Source of the DNA: Tubiluchus corallicola
Taxonomy: Eukaryota; Priapulida; Priapulimorpha; Priapulimorphida; Tubiluchidae
DNA length: 64,000 bases
NCBI GenBank assembly: GCA_030141605.1
Contig: JAQGDQ010002371.1
Location: 504,547-568,546 of the forward strand
Reading direction: 5' to 3'
The position numbers and the translations under genes are program-made. This document shows, piece after piece, positions 38,567 to 50,700 of the stretch. The notes beneath the pieces were generated by a model that worked only from the letters and a program-made list of their open reading frames with translations, was not told the origin of the DNA and searched no databases. How positions within the stretch are numbered: position 1 is the first letter of the stretch; each line of letters opens with the position of its first letter.

Positions 38567-38932
38567 TGGTTAAACTTTATTCAACTAATGAGTTATAATG
38601 TTACATCAACTTCGTGATGTAAAATGGTTCTTCGTTCTTAAGTTTCATGTACATCTTGTTTCATAATAATCTCCTTCTAAAATAACTATGGTTAAACTTT
38701 ATTCAACTAATGAGTTATAATGTTACATCAACTTCGTGATGTAAAATGGTTCTTCGTTCTTAAGTTTCATGTACATCTTGTTTCATAATAATCTCCTTCT
38801 AAAATAACTATGGTTAAACTTTATTCAACTAATGAGTTATAATGTTACATCAACTTCGTGATGTAAAAAGGTTCTTCGTTCTTAAGTTTCATGTACATCT
38901 TGTTTCATACTAATCTCCTTCTAAAATAACTA
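38567..38932. repeat. Three tandem 122-bp units, each with a perfect hairpin
   Basis: Units at 38567-38688, 38689-38810 and 38811-38932, differing at only about two positions. Each has a perfect 8-bp inverted pair TTACATCA/TGATGTAA with a 6-nt loop ACTTCG (first at 38601-38622). No coding potential seen. Confidence 0.96.
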
Positions 38933-39410
38933 TACAGCTTTTCACACAAATTAAAGAAACCATTACGAACTCTACATTGGACTGCAGCATAATTTAGTAA
39001 GCACCAAATGCAAGGATTTTAAATTGCTTGTATCTAAGCGTCTGATTCTAACAATTTACAATTAGATGCAACAATTTAGATGTACAATTTAGCATGTATG
39101 ATTCAATATATTTCAACAACTTGTCCATTAAAATAGCTCGAGTATTTTCAAGTTCAAATAAATTATTACTTCAAAGTCACAACGTTCTTTTGTTACAGGT
39201 AATTGAACAATAAGCATTTTGCTGACCTCACTTAAATGAACTTCGATCAATCTAAGCCAACCAAAGTCAAGACCAGTATTGGGTAATGGTCAATTTCTAG
39301 CGAAGCTACCTTTCATATATTTCAATATTACGACACGAAACTGCTGCTATCTCCTCTGTCCCATTCCATCTCTCTTTATGTTGCACTTATTCTGTTTCTT
39401 TTTCTCGCTA

Positions 39411-39511
39411 CCTATTCCTCTCTGTCTTTTTCTCTTCCCATTCTTTTTCTCTCTCTGCCTCTCTCTCGCTCTATCTGTCTCTGTCTCTCGCTCTCTCTCT
39501 CTTTCTCTCTC
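39411..39511. repeat. Polypyrimidine (CT)n-rich tract
   Basis: About 100 bases of nearly pure C and T on the plus strand, with CTCT runs. Confidence 0.93.
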
Positions 39512-41543
39512 ACTTGCGTGCATCTTTTGGATAAGTAGTGACATAACGATAACTGAATAAAGTTTTTGTTTATTAAATTCGTGAAAGCATATCATTAATT
39601 TTGCAGTCGATCTTCCAAGGAAATATTGTTTCTTGTTTGACATGCTCCATAAGCTTCAACGATATTGAATGTCAGTGTTACAGTAGCAGTAATTAGTGTA
39701 AATATACGGCTTCAGTTTATCATTACTGTCTACCGGTAATGTTACCAGATGTTTAGCAGACCGTTTCCGTAATAATGATGCTTGATATCAACACATTATT
39801 TTTAAATTAGAACCAAAGGTGTAACGTAGACTCATACAGCAGCACTTGAGTGATTATTTACAGTGATGAGTTATTGATTAATTAGACAGTACTTTTCTGC
39901 CTGCTAATGAAATGAAACTCATTATTAATTGCTGTTATATTATATACGCAAACGAGATTTAATTTTTGTAAGATCTGCAATTAAATATTTCTAATAAAAT
40001 AACAGCATAAAAGTCTGCACTTATCTACAGACTACACTAGGTTTACATTTTGCATTATCGCGCATCTCTTCTACATGCCGTAATTAAGATAATAATCAAG
40101 TATTATAGAGTTGCTCGAAATGAAAAGTATCATTTGCAGAACACTGATTTCAGTAACAAATCAACATGTGTGTACTACCCGAATTATAAAATAAACAATT
40201 GTTTATTTAAAATTTCTTGTACATGTGTGTACAGCACAAAACTAACAACTGAGTAAACGAAGCAACTTAAAGTACATCAACAGCGTAAAGTGACTCTACA
40301 AATACTAAATAAATATAGGTAAGAACTCCATAAAGCAGTACTTGGGAAAAATTAAGCAAAGATAATATAAAGAAACTCCTACACTACAAGCACATAATGT
40401 TCAAGATTTATTGATCAAGTCTGTCTATAATGCCATCATAATTTCTCAAGCATTCATATTATACACTAACAACGCTCGTTTAATGTGCCGTTAAATCGTG
40501 ATTACGCGACAGGTTAGAAAAATGCAGCACATTTTCACTTTAAAATCTCAGAAGTAATAACGAAAGGATGCAAGAAGAGACAACAAAAGAGAAGTGACAT
40601 TACAGCAAGCCTATATTTAGCACATCAATTAATAAACGCCCTAAACAATAAACCCGTAAACCTGTTTTTCAAACGGCGGCGCAAGCGACATCAAAAGCGT
40701 GCACAAATAATTGAATGTTTTATCCATGCAAGCTTGATATGACAGGTTAATAATTGCAACAAGGATTTAATAATGGAGTAACCCGACTAGACTATCATAG
40801 GTAGAGGACTACAGACTTCGCTACAAACACTAAATTTTAATTAATTTGCTGAAGACTTGGCATGATTTTTTGTAACTGCAGTAATAAAATTAAAATTTTT
40901 TACCTAGCTGTTTGCAATAAAATCAAATTTTCGGCCTATACAAACTTGGCAAAATTATGTAAAGTAAAATATCATATACAGTATTTAATTTTCTCAATAA
41001 TTTTTTGCAAATAATTTTCTCTGTCTAACGAGTTAAAAGAACTAGAAAATAAAGATTGTTGCGAATCAAACTGCATAAGACGCAATTAGCTTCAAACTGC
41101 ATATAAGGCTTTTAAGACTGAATCAACTCACTAACAAGATGTAAGAAGCTTACTATTTCCGTAAGCACTTTGCTATTTTCAAAATTCTACTAACTGCAGC
41201 TTACAATCGAAAACTTCTCTTGAAAACGTCGCTCATAAAGAAATTTGACAATCCCGTTTTTCTTCACAACGTTTAAGATTCGTGTAAAATTTTGCGCAAA
41301 TTCACCAGTGCTTTGACGATGATCGCTATTTTAGTTCAAACAAATCACAGTCCATAGAAAATCTATTGGAAACAAAAACAGATTTAAACGCCTTCGCGCT
41401 CCAAGTTTAGAAAAAGGAGGGTTTCAGAGAGAAAACTGATAAGTATAATTGTTTTCCCGTGCTGATAAACAAAAATGGATCAAATACAGACCATATGTAT
41501 CACATGAAAGTATTAATAAAGCTTATAGTTACTCGTTGAAACG

Positions 41544-41549
41544 TTTATT
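41544..41549 (-). promoter_or_regulatory. Putative poly(A) signal of the ABCG gene
   Basis: AATAAA on the minus strand, about 93 nt after the TAG stop. Confidence 0.5.
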
Positions 41550-41641
41550 TGATAGTAGTAAGTACATCAAAACGCAATTTGTAATTTTCATTTTTCAATT
41601 AAACTTTCAAACCGTGTCGTTGTGAGGCACAACCTTGGTTG

Positions 41642-41743
41642 CTAAGCGGCTTTCTTTGCCCGAAAGAGCAAGATTAAATAACCGATCAGTCTATATAGAA
41701 CCATCAGAGCAAGCAACAATCCTATGTCTTTAGCAAAATTATC
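41642..41743 (-). CDS. white-like: ABCG exon 19 (TM6 and stop)
   Basis: [19 protein letters not shown], then the end of TM6, basic residues and TAG (41644-41642). Confidence 0.92.
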   Translation of the reverse strand, partial: DNFAKDIGLLLALMVLYRLIGYLILLFRAKKAA

Positions 41744-44700
41744 CTGTAAATTGTAAAGAAATGAAAAATTACTTGTTCACATTATTTAAATTAATTGTAC
41801 AAGTACTAGTATATGAATACAAATGAATTCGAATACATATGAATACATAGCTTTTTATTAAACTAAAATATTATTGTCATTATTGTCATTGAATCAAACA
41901 TTACGTCGAGAATGGCGCCACATGCCAGTTATTAACTGATACATGTGTAGTAACCCTCAACAAGTGATAGGCCTAAGAGCCTTTGTGATTCTGGTTTACG
42001 GACAGTTCAGTTTCTTGTATAATATATCTATTACATGAACTTGGATCTAGATTCAAAAATGTGAAATCAGAACTTTGGAAGACGTCGGTTCTGTAAATTT
42101 TTTGACGTTTGACATTTGACATTATTTCCACTATATCTCGGCTGTATGAGGAAAAGAGTGCCCTTGATGATCTTGTTAAAGTACATATGCCTATGTTAAA
42201 CAGATGCAATATAAGACAGCCATAAATATTTGCCTGTCATCGTTACCATTATATTTCCATTATACATTTTTTCACCTAAATTTGATATAAATAGTACCAG
42301 TATTATTTTACAGAGTTGAAATTTACCTGGTCATAGCCAAAAAATTGGAGAACTTGCTTCCCGTCGCGTATACAAGTTGTATCATTGCGAAGACAAGCTG
42401 AAACAATTTAGCAAGTTTTGAATTTATAATTAAGTTTTTGAGAAACAGCAGAATTAATAAACGACTCATTTAGTGTGTAACAGCATGTTATACAAAAACC
42501 AAACTTACCAATTTCTTTTATATCCTTCCACTGGTTGATGTTCAAAGCTTCATTGCCATGTTTGATTATGCTAAAGTACTCTATCCATTTAAAGTATACA
42601 GGGATTGATCTATATAGAAAAAATAAAGATACAGCGTTTCAACCACTGCGGGACAAATAAAAGTTCATATGTCTCAATTACAACTTCATGGGTTAACAGA
42701 TGTCAATTCATCTACAGTGTATCTCTATAGAATATTATCTATAAATGGTTGCTGCGGACTGTCAGCAAGTTTGACAATCTCAGGCACTAATCGCCTGTAG
42801 TTACAAATCTGATACAAAAATTGAGACAACGGTTAAATTTGCAGAGGCAAGGTCGATTTAAAACGAACTACAGGCGTCTTCTGCCTATCTATGCAGATCA
42901 TTCTTAGTTTACTCAAAGTGAGCTTATTTACTTTTGGCATGGTTCTGTGTATATTAGCATAACTACCCGGCAAGCAGCAGATCTTGGGTTCAACTCCCAC
43001 TGAAGAGCTCCCACTTGTAAAACAAGCCCAGAAACTAATAATACTGATTCAGCACTACATTAAGGTACGTTTGGTAAGTAAGGAATCTAATCCACGTTTA
43101 GTTCTTTTTTCAAAAATTATGTTCTCCAAACAATCCAACCAGTGTTACAATAAACATTTAACAAGTAACATACAAGCTAGACTATGCTACCAATAATCTA
43201 AAAACACTGTGATTCGAAAGTGATTGTAATTAAATTTATAAAGATATAAATTTATTATAAGTTATATCTGTATAAATTTATAAGAATATAAACTTACTCT
43301 AAATTTAAATTAAAACCTCCGACCACAAACAGTAACAGCATGACGGGAGAACCAGCAGCCATGACAACTTCGTAGTTTGATGAGCAACAAGACAACATGT
43401 AACCTAATGAAAGTACATATTTTGTATTTATTCTAGTAAAATATTAAGTATTGAAGTATGAAGCCTCTCAGCCCGAAATATCCACAGATCGGCGCTGAAG
43501 TCTGTCAGCTAACCCTTAACCTCTTTCAGTGTCTGTAGTCTTTCACATGTGGCAACGAAACTGCCACCCACAAGGCAACTTGCACCTTTTTACTACATGT
43601 GTTGCAATAGATGAACTTGATGAGACCATAAAATGCTGCTAATCAAATAAATATGATCAGGAAAGATATAGATATAAAAACCAATAAAGAAAAACGACAG
43701 GAGCGAACATTTGATTCGATTTGATTTAACCCTACATTTCAAACATAAGGTCATGATGCAAAATATTCACTAGACGATGAAATTGTCAAACAAAACACTA
43801 ATGATGAATGAAAAACGCACATAAACATAGATTTCTAGATATGTACAAAGATCAAAATTTTAACTAAATATCTTTAGTTAACTAAACTAAACTATAGAAA
43901 AAATAGTCTCAATATTCGTGGGTAAAGAATCTTGCCCCAAATTATTAATGATGGGATTGAATCTTCTATCATTATACAACTTTACCGCCTTTTACAAAAA
44001 CGTTTTTACTGTTCTGGATTCTAATCTACAACGTATACGTCATGTATCAAAATAAGATTAGCCTATGGCTGATAGTTATTGCATTCGATACTTGCGAATA
44101 TCTCGTCTGTAGCATTTTACTTTTAAAGATTGTAATTGTAAGAACGTCGCCAGAGTTAACTTACTTATTGCTACAGCGGCATCCGACGTCAAAATTATTA
44201 CTCCTACGCAGGTGAAGAAATGAAAGGCAGAAGAATACAAACCTGAAAGATATATTACAAATGATTTTATAGTAGTAGAAATAATCTTTATTAACACAGT
44301 AAATAAATCATTGCGGGTGAATTTTACAAAAAAACTCTAAAACAAACAGAGGTACGTTTATGACAATGTGTCTAATAAATAACAAATTTTCAACTTGTCG
44401 ATACACGTTTAAAGCCATATATGCAATAATCAAAAAAGTTTTTTGAAATTAGTAATGTCCATATGATTATCTTTTTTCCTCATTTCCTTTGTTTTAGAGC
44501 ACTTCCACACAAAGTGGTTCAGTTTTGTACACTCTTACAGGTACACAACCTTTGATTACGTGGGATTCTTGACCAGCGGCTAATTTCTATTGTCACCGTA
44601 TGAACAAACCCTGTACGTTGATACTCTCCTGGCGCTCGTCCATCAGAATGTACCTCTTATGAACAATGGCAGTTTAATTCAAGACGAAGTTCCAAGTTTT

Positions 44701-47700
44701 GCCTGGCTGACTCTTTGAGCTTAACAATGCCTAGTTACATCAGTTAAACACTGTCACTACAATAATCAGCTAAACAGAACTTAAAAAAGTAGATGGACAC
44801 TCACCAATCATAAAATAGTCTATGACAACATAAATTAATGGCACGGTAGCAAAAAATGGCAGCTGAAAGAAAGAAAAAACTCAAATAACAAAACAAGTTT
44901 TAACTTATGCAAGTCTCCCGTTTGAATTGCAGACCAGTTCCCATGGCAGCGTGAAATACAAAAAACCTATATTTTTTACTGTGGATTTTATGGGAAACCA
45001 CTGGTCATCAGCTTAAAAAGGAGGCTTGCAAATGTTAATCAATTGGTCAATTAACATTACATATTTTTCTTTTATTTATTTCACATAAACAGCTCATATA
45101 TAAACAGCTAACAATCGAATGAATTACACAAATCAATAAAATAAAATAAAAGAGAAGGAATGGCAAAATAATTACTGGCCTAAATGTATTCGGCCAGGTT
45201 GGGGAATAGGTTCTCGCACAGAGCGGACGTGTGTACAAGTCGTCTCGTGTTGCTAATAAGGCTATACTTGGCAGGCAATTAGTGTTATATACCTGTACAG
45301 CTATATAGGCTACAGTATGCAGAAACTTTAAATTATTTTCACTACTTTTAACTTTAAATTATTTACAACAGTGAGTGGTATTTTTGTGAGTACTTAAAGT
45401 AATGTCTGGGGCAACAAGAAAATATTGTCAAACGTGCACACAACGAAGACCAAATTTGAAAATATGAGAGAACGTTTGGTGCATTGAAATATGTGACACT
45501 AAAGCCAAAAATCAAAGAAGCCAGAGCAGCAATACGTGTTCTAAATTTAGTGAAGGTAAAACGTTTTGTATAGAAGATTTAGCGTTGTTAGAAATCAAAG
45601 GGCAGTCAAAGTGTTTAGGCGTTTGTATATCTGTAAGGTATTTACAGTAATTACTGTCGGCTAGACCAATTGTACATAAGAAGGAGTTATAACCTCTGCC
45701 AAGTAAAAGGTTGAGCGCAAGGGATTCTAAGCTTCTGCCATATCTACCAGTTGGTAGACCAGGGCTGTGAGAGAAGACATAGCATTTTCTGTATTCCTTC
45801 CGTTAAAAAAAGCCTCTGAATCGTATTATGCGGTTCCAGACGGCCATTTATCGAGATCTGCCCTGAGTGGATTAGCACTTTCAGCATTACGTTCGTTCAA
45901 CCACATAGCTTACGTTTTCGTTTCTTGCTATACCAATGTTTTTTATAGTCCTCAGAAAAAATTTAGTTGCTGTTAAGTTACTTGTCAAAAAGTGCTTATG
46001 AAAAACACTGTTATTTAGTTCCCGCTCCATTGATAAGATATTGTCTTTAACCAAGTCTTCACCTGATCGGGACAGTGACTTTAAAATGAATCTGCAAACA
46101 TTGGCTGAGAACAAAATATCCAAAGGGGGAATGCCACACATACGCTCAACCAAATCTTTGGCAGGATTTTAACCGACACCCACTGCAGTTTTCAGATATG
46201 TGGGTGGCAACAGTGGTTATCCAAGCTTTTGTTTTCTGCCCTAATGCCTTTTTGTTAGTTCGTTCATCGTGAAGTCGCTATTGTATTAGCTGCTGTCATT
46301 ATCAATGTACTGAAAGTTTTTCATGTTCTCTTCAATTTCCTGAAACCAACGAGTATCATAGCCTGCTGCCTTTATATGTTTCCCCAGTAAAGAAAGTGCG
46401 AAATAAAACGTCACATTTTTCTTCATCACCGGCATAGTAATTTCCGTTTACTTTTAAAATATCAATGTTTTGTTGGGCCTGTTTAGTAAATACACTGTGA
46501 TATGTCTTCCAGAAATCTTTACCTTTTTCCACGTTTAGATTAGACGCATTGCGGATGTATTTGTCTCGTGTTGTATATTGCTATCAAAGAGATAATGTAT
46601 TCAACCTTGTTCTCGTAGTGAGAAAGACGTAAATATTTCTTGCGCGCCGCCCTGGGGTTTTTAGACAGACCTAATAATGCTGAATTCCAAAACGGCTTAC
46701 TGTATTTTGATATCCGTTTGTTAATTAACGATCTTGCGTTTGCTTCTATAACAGTATTTAAAAAAGCTGCCTGACCTTGTCCGCATTATCTGCGTTTAAA
46801 AGTGTAATAAATTCCGGAAACTTTGCTCTTATATTATGCTCTAAAGCACTAGACTACTGTACCCAATTACCATTTTTCAAGTCGTTTACTGTGCGGGTAT
46901 AAGCACTATTAGTGTTGCACCAATCAAACATACTAAAATGGGATAATGACCCATTAGTGGGGCACTAGTAAACAATTCTGTTTTTTTTTGTCCACATACT
47001 GCCTCATCAAATGGGCAGTAAACCCAGTTGAACATAAAATGAGATCTATAACACTGTTGCGAGACACATATTGGAAAGTTGGCTCACTAAAATGCTTGAT
47101 GTAAAATACGCCCGTGCTCATTTGAGTCTTTGTCCCAAAGAAAATTTCGAGCGTTAACATCACCAACAGCTAATACACCGCACAAACTTTGCTGATCTGC
47201 AAAATCGAGTGCTTTTTGAAAGTTCAAAGTAAACGCTTTCATCAAGCATGATTGGCTTGGTTTGCTGTACAATGAGCTGACTAAAAACTTTTTACTTCCA
47301 AAATGTAGGAGAACCCAAATCACATCCAGTTCTCGTGATTCCAGTTCAAAGACTCTGCAAGCAGTTATACTATGTCTGACGAGAACAGCAGCTCCTCCTG
47401 AGTTTCCTTGAGACGGTTTAACGTATGAATTGTGATTTTTTAAAGAAGTTTTCTTATTCGCCCTTTATTTTATTTCTTGTAAGGCAATGATGTCGAATTT
47501 GCGCAAGTTAGCATAATTGTCTAAGGCGCATTGTGACCTGTCTGAAAAACAATTTATGTTTACTTGACAATATGACTTAGATAATTATGCGAATTATTAA
47601 CCATTGTTAGGGTTTAATCGGTTTATCTCATCTATATAAGCTGGACATTTCTTGTTCCACGTTGCGTGTTGGTCACCACAATCAGACAATTACATGAGCT

Positions 47701-50700
47701 TGTCTCGTGTTTAGAAGAGCACCTGCCACATTTTGCTGGTTCTTTGCACCGTTTGGCGATGTGACCAAATTCTTGGCATTTGTAACACCGCAATGGATTG
47801 CGTTTTTGTACAAACGTTTCTACACCGCAGATCATCTGACCAATCGCTATCCTGTTAGTGGAACCACATTCGCAACCTCCTTATAACAAATCCTTGCTTT
47901 GAGGTTATTAATCTATAGTGCCAAGAAAGCTAATAGAAAACTGTATAACTTTTTGTTGACTTTCAAAAAGCGTATGGACAACGTTAAAAGAGGTGTTCTA
48001 ATTAAAGTACTAAAACAATACGGTTTGTTGCAAAACGATGTTGAAAGCAAATCGTGCGTATGTAACTCAGGGTATTTTAGGAAACAAAACTTTTTGTTCA
48101 AATTGTGCCGTGAAACAGGGTTCACCCAGCTCATGTACCCTTTGTATTTACGCAAATCCACTAGTGCGCACGTTAAAAGCTCTAGGGCAAGATGGTTGGT
48201 AGCTCACTATATTTATTTGCGGTCTGTGATTACAGCTGATGCTAAGATGAGCTCTGTAGTTGCAAATCGCTTAGAGGTCAAGCAATCCCATGTACTTAAG
48301 TTTCGCACATTCACAGATAAAAATAAAGATTACCCTTTTTGGGTCAAGAAAAAAGTTTTAGATTCTGCCCTACTAGCAGGTGTTTTTACAGCAGTGAAAC
48401 CGGGAATTACGAAAATATATCAGCTCAGTCACAAACCATTAATGCAATGTTTCCACATCGCAAGAAATGTTAACTCAAACCTAGCAAAGTATCTTGCCAA
48501 TTAACCAGCCGGCTGTCACATAGATTATTTTATCTAGTGATCCCGAAAAATTGATAGATACAACTAGAGCTAGTGCCTCATCAAAGAGGATGACGTATAA
48601 ACAATTAAATCCCACCCTAAAGCCACCTATGATTCCATGCAATATTGTCGAAAAATTTTATAATGTAAATTTATTTTTATTATTAACGTTGTTAAAATAT
48701 TGCGTTTATATAGATCATGTATGTGGAATATTACTTCACATGCATGGTTCTTTAGTGTAGGGAAAACGCATGCGGTTTGCTTGCGAGCGCATGATGTTCA
48801 ACCCTGTGCGAAACTATACTAACGTTTTTTACGGCTTTCAATTCTTTAGCATAGCGGATACGCCGTTGGTTTAGGTACAGACACAGGCATACGCAGTAAA
48901 CAAATCGGAATCACTATCACTTGGAGAAGGAGAGGAACCGTGGCTTTATGAACAAGACACATTTAAATAAAACATCTTTTTGCAGAATATCATATACGCA
49001 CTGTTTTCTGTTTTGATGAAAAATACTTTCTAATACATTCATTTCTATTAAGCTACTTTTGGTATTCATTAGTGCCACAAACTGCGATGAATTTCTCGTT
49101 ACTTCCCAACTGACTAGATTAACTTTTTTAACAAACTGCTTTGGCTCTATGCTTTAAGTTTTACAGTTACTATCGAATCTGTTTTTTCGGAATTAGTTAT
49201 TAAAGTTACAATCATTTAAATCTATCCTTTTTTCTCATCCGATTCTTTTCATATATATATAAACAGCGAACTGCATGTCTACCATCAACAATTCATTTTC
49301 ATCTTCAACTTTGCATCATTTTTTCAATTTTAGCAAGTGCATGTACATGTAGAAGACAGAAATGAGCAATGTCGAGCTAAGGAATTCAATGATGTACGTT
49401 ATACTGTATACTTCTAGCGGCCAAGTGCAATTACTTTGGCACAAGACCGTTCGAGCGGGCAAGAACAGACGCCAGGCAAGGTAAAATTTTACTCATGCCT
49501 AATTAAATTTTGATAGGCCTACAACGACGTGTTATCAGTTTAACATAATCACGTAACAGTTGTTTGGTAATTTCGTTAACAAAGCGAATGTCAGAACGCA
49601 TACCTGTGCAAACATTTTGCTAAGATAATACGTGTCAAGCCTATAGTCACCATTAAAGTGTTCTCTCATAATTATTAGACTCTCCTCGCAAAATACCTGA
49701 AAAATAGGTCAATTTTATGACGGCATCTTAGCAAAAAAGGTCCAAGTTAACCAAGTCATAAGGTGTAATGTTAAAGTGGTAATAGTGTTTTTATCATACA
49801 GTCTGATTTTAAAGTTGTAATATTTCGTATACCAAAGTTAAGGAACGCTGCTTCTGGCGGTTTTTGATTAAGACGTCCCTGAAATTCACTCTTTCATCTC
49901 AGATGAATTATCCTTAGTATACGCAACGTTGCTTTCCTGCCATAAGTAGTGTCAAAACAAGTATGCCCTATTAGCAAGTGCTCGCAGCGTACCTTACTAT
50001 ATAAACATAAACAAACTTGCAAATATGATACAAGTTATATTGTTAAAGCTAACGCAAGGCCTATACGCAACTATTTCGTTAAAGTAAAATATTTTCTATG
50101 AAACTGTGAAACAGCAAACATCTACTTGCCAGGAGAATTGAAAACATGTTCTGCATTAGAGTCATCATGACCAAGAGAAGTACAAAACCGGAAATGTTTT
50201 GAATGGCTTCCTGATTTAATTTCTGTTGCAAGTACATCATTCCAACCATCACCGCATTTACCTGAAAAATTTGTGTTAAAACCGTTTTCATAAATAAATA
50301 TTGTCTATAATTTATTAATATATCTAAACGAGAGTATACACTAGACCTGAGCTACTAAACGTACCTCTTATGAAATTTATTATGTTTCCTTTACAAGTTT
50401 AATTTGTCATATCTCAATTATCTGCAAAATTTTGTTTTTTGTTTGCTTATAATGGATAAAGCTCAGTAATAAACTCTACGACTACAACAAATAACCGAAA
50501 TCAGTTCTGACACAGCAAAGTGGCGTCATCTGTAGAAAGTTTAGGTGAAATAATCGGTCCTGAAAATAATTATAAGTCTGGTTGCATTCCTTGTTTAGAC
50601 ACTATATGAGCTTAGTTTAGCTTTTCGTAGTAATCCTACACTTTTGATTTGATTTGACAGGTAGAATGTGACGGTGTAACTACATGTAGCATGTGATTGT

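Larger units (their letters stand above)
44863..49603 (-). other. ABCG intron 13, expanded by retroelements
   Basis: 4741 bp, against 0.1-1 kb for the other introns. Most of its length is LINE-derived (45500-47890 minus and 47885-48640 plus). The rest shows nothing recognisable. Confidence 0.85.

Noticed and set aside
39279-39643. Open frames across the CT-rich tract
   Set aside because: Low-complexity Leu/Ser or Arg/Glu composition from a simple repeat.
50079-50129. Extension of ABCG exon 12 past the GC donor
   Set aside because: The following residues do not resemble the family, while exon 13 continues the family pattern directly after the GC border.
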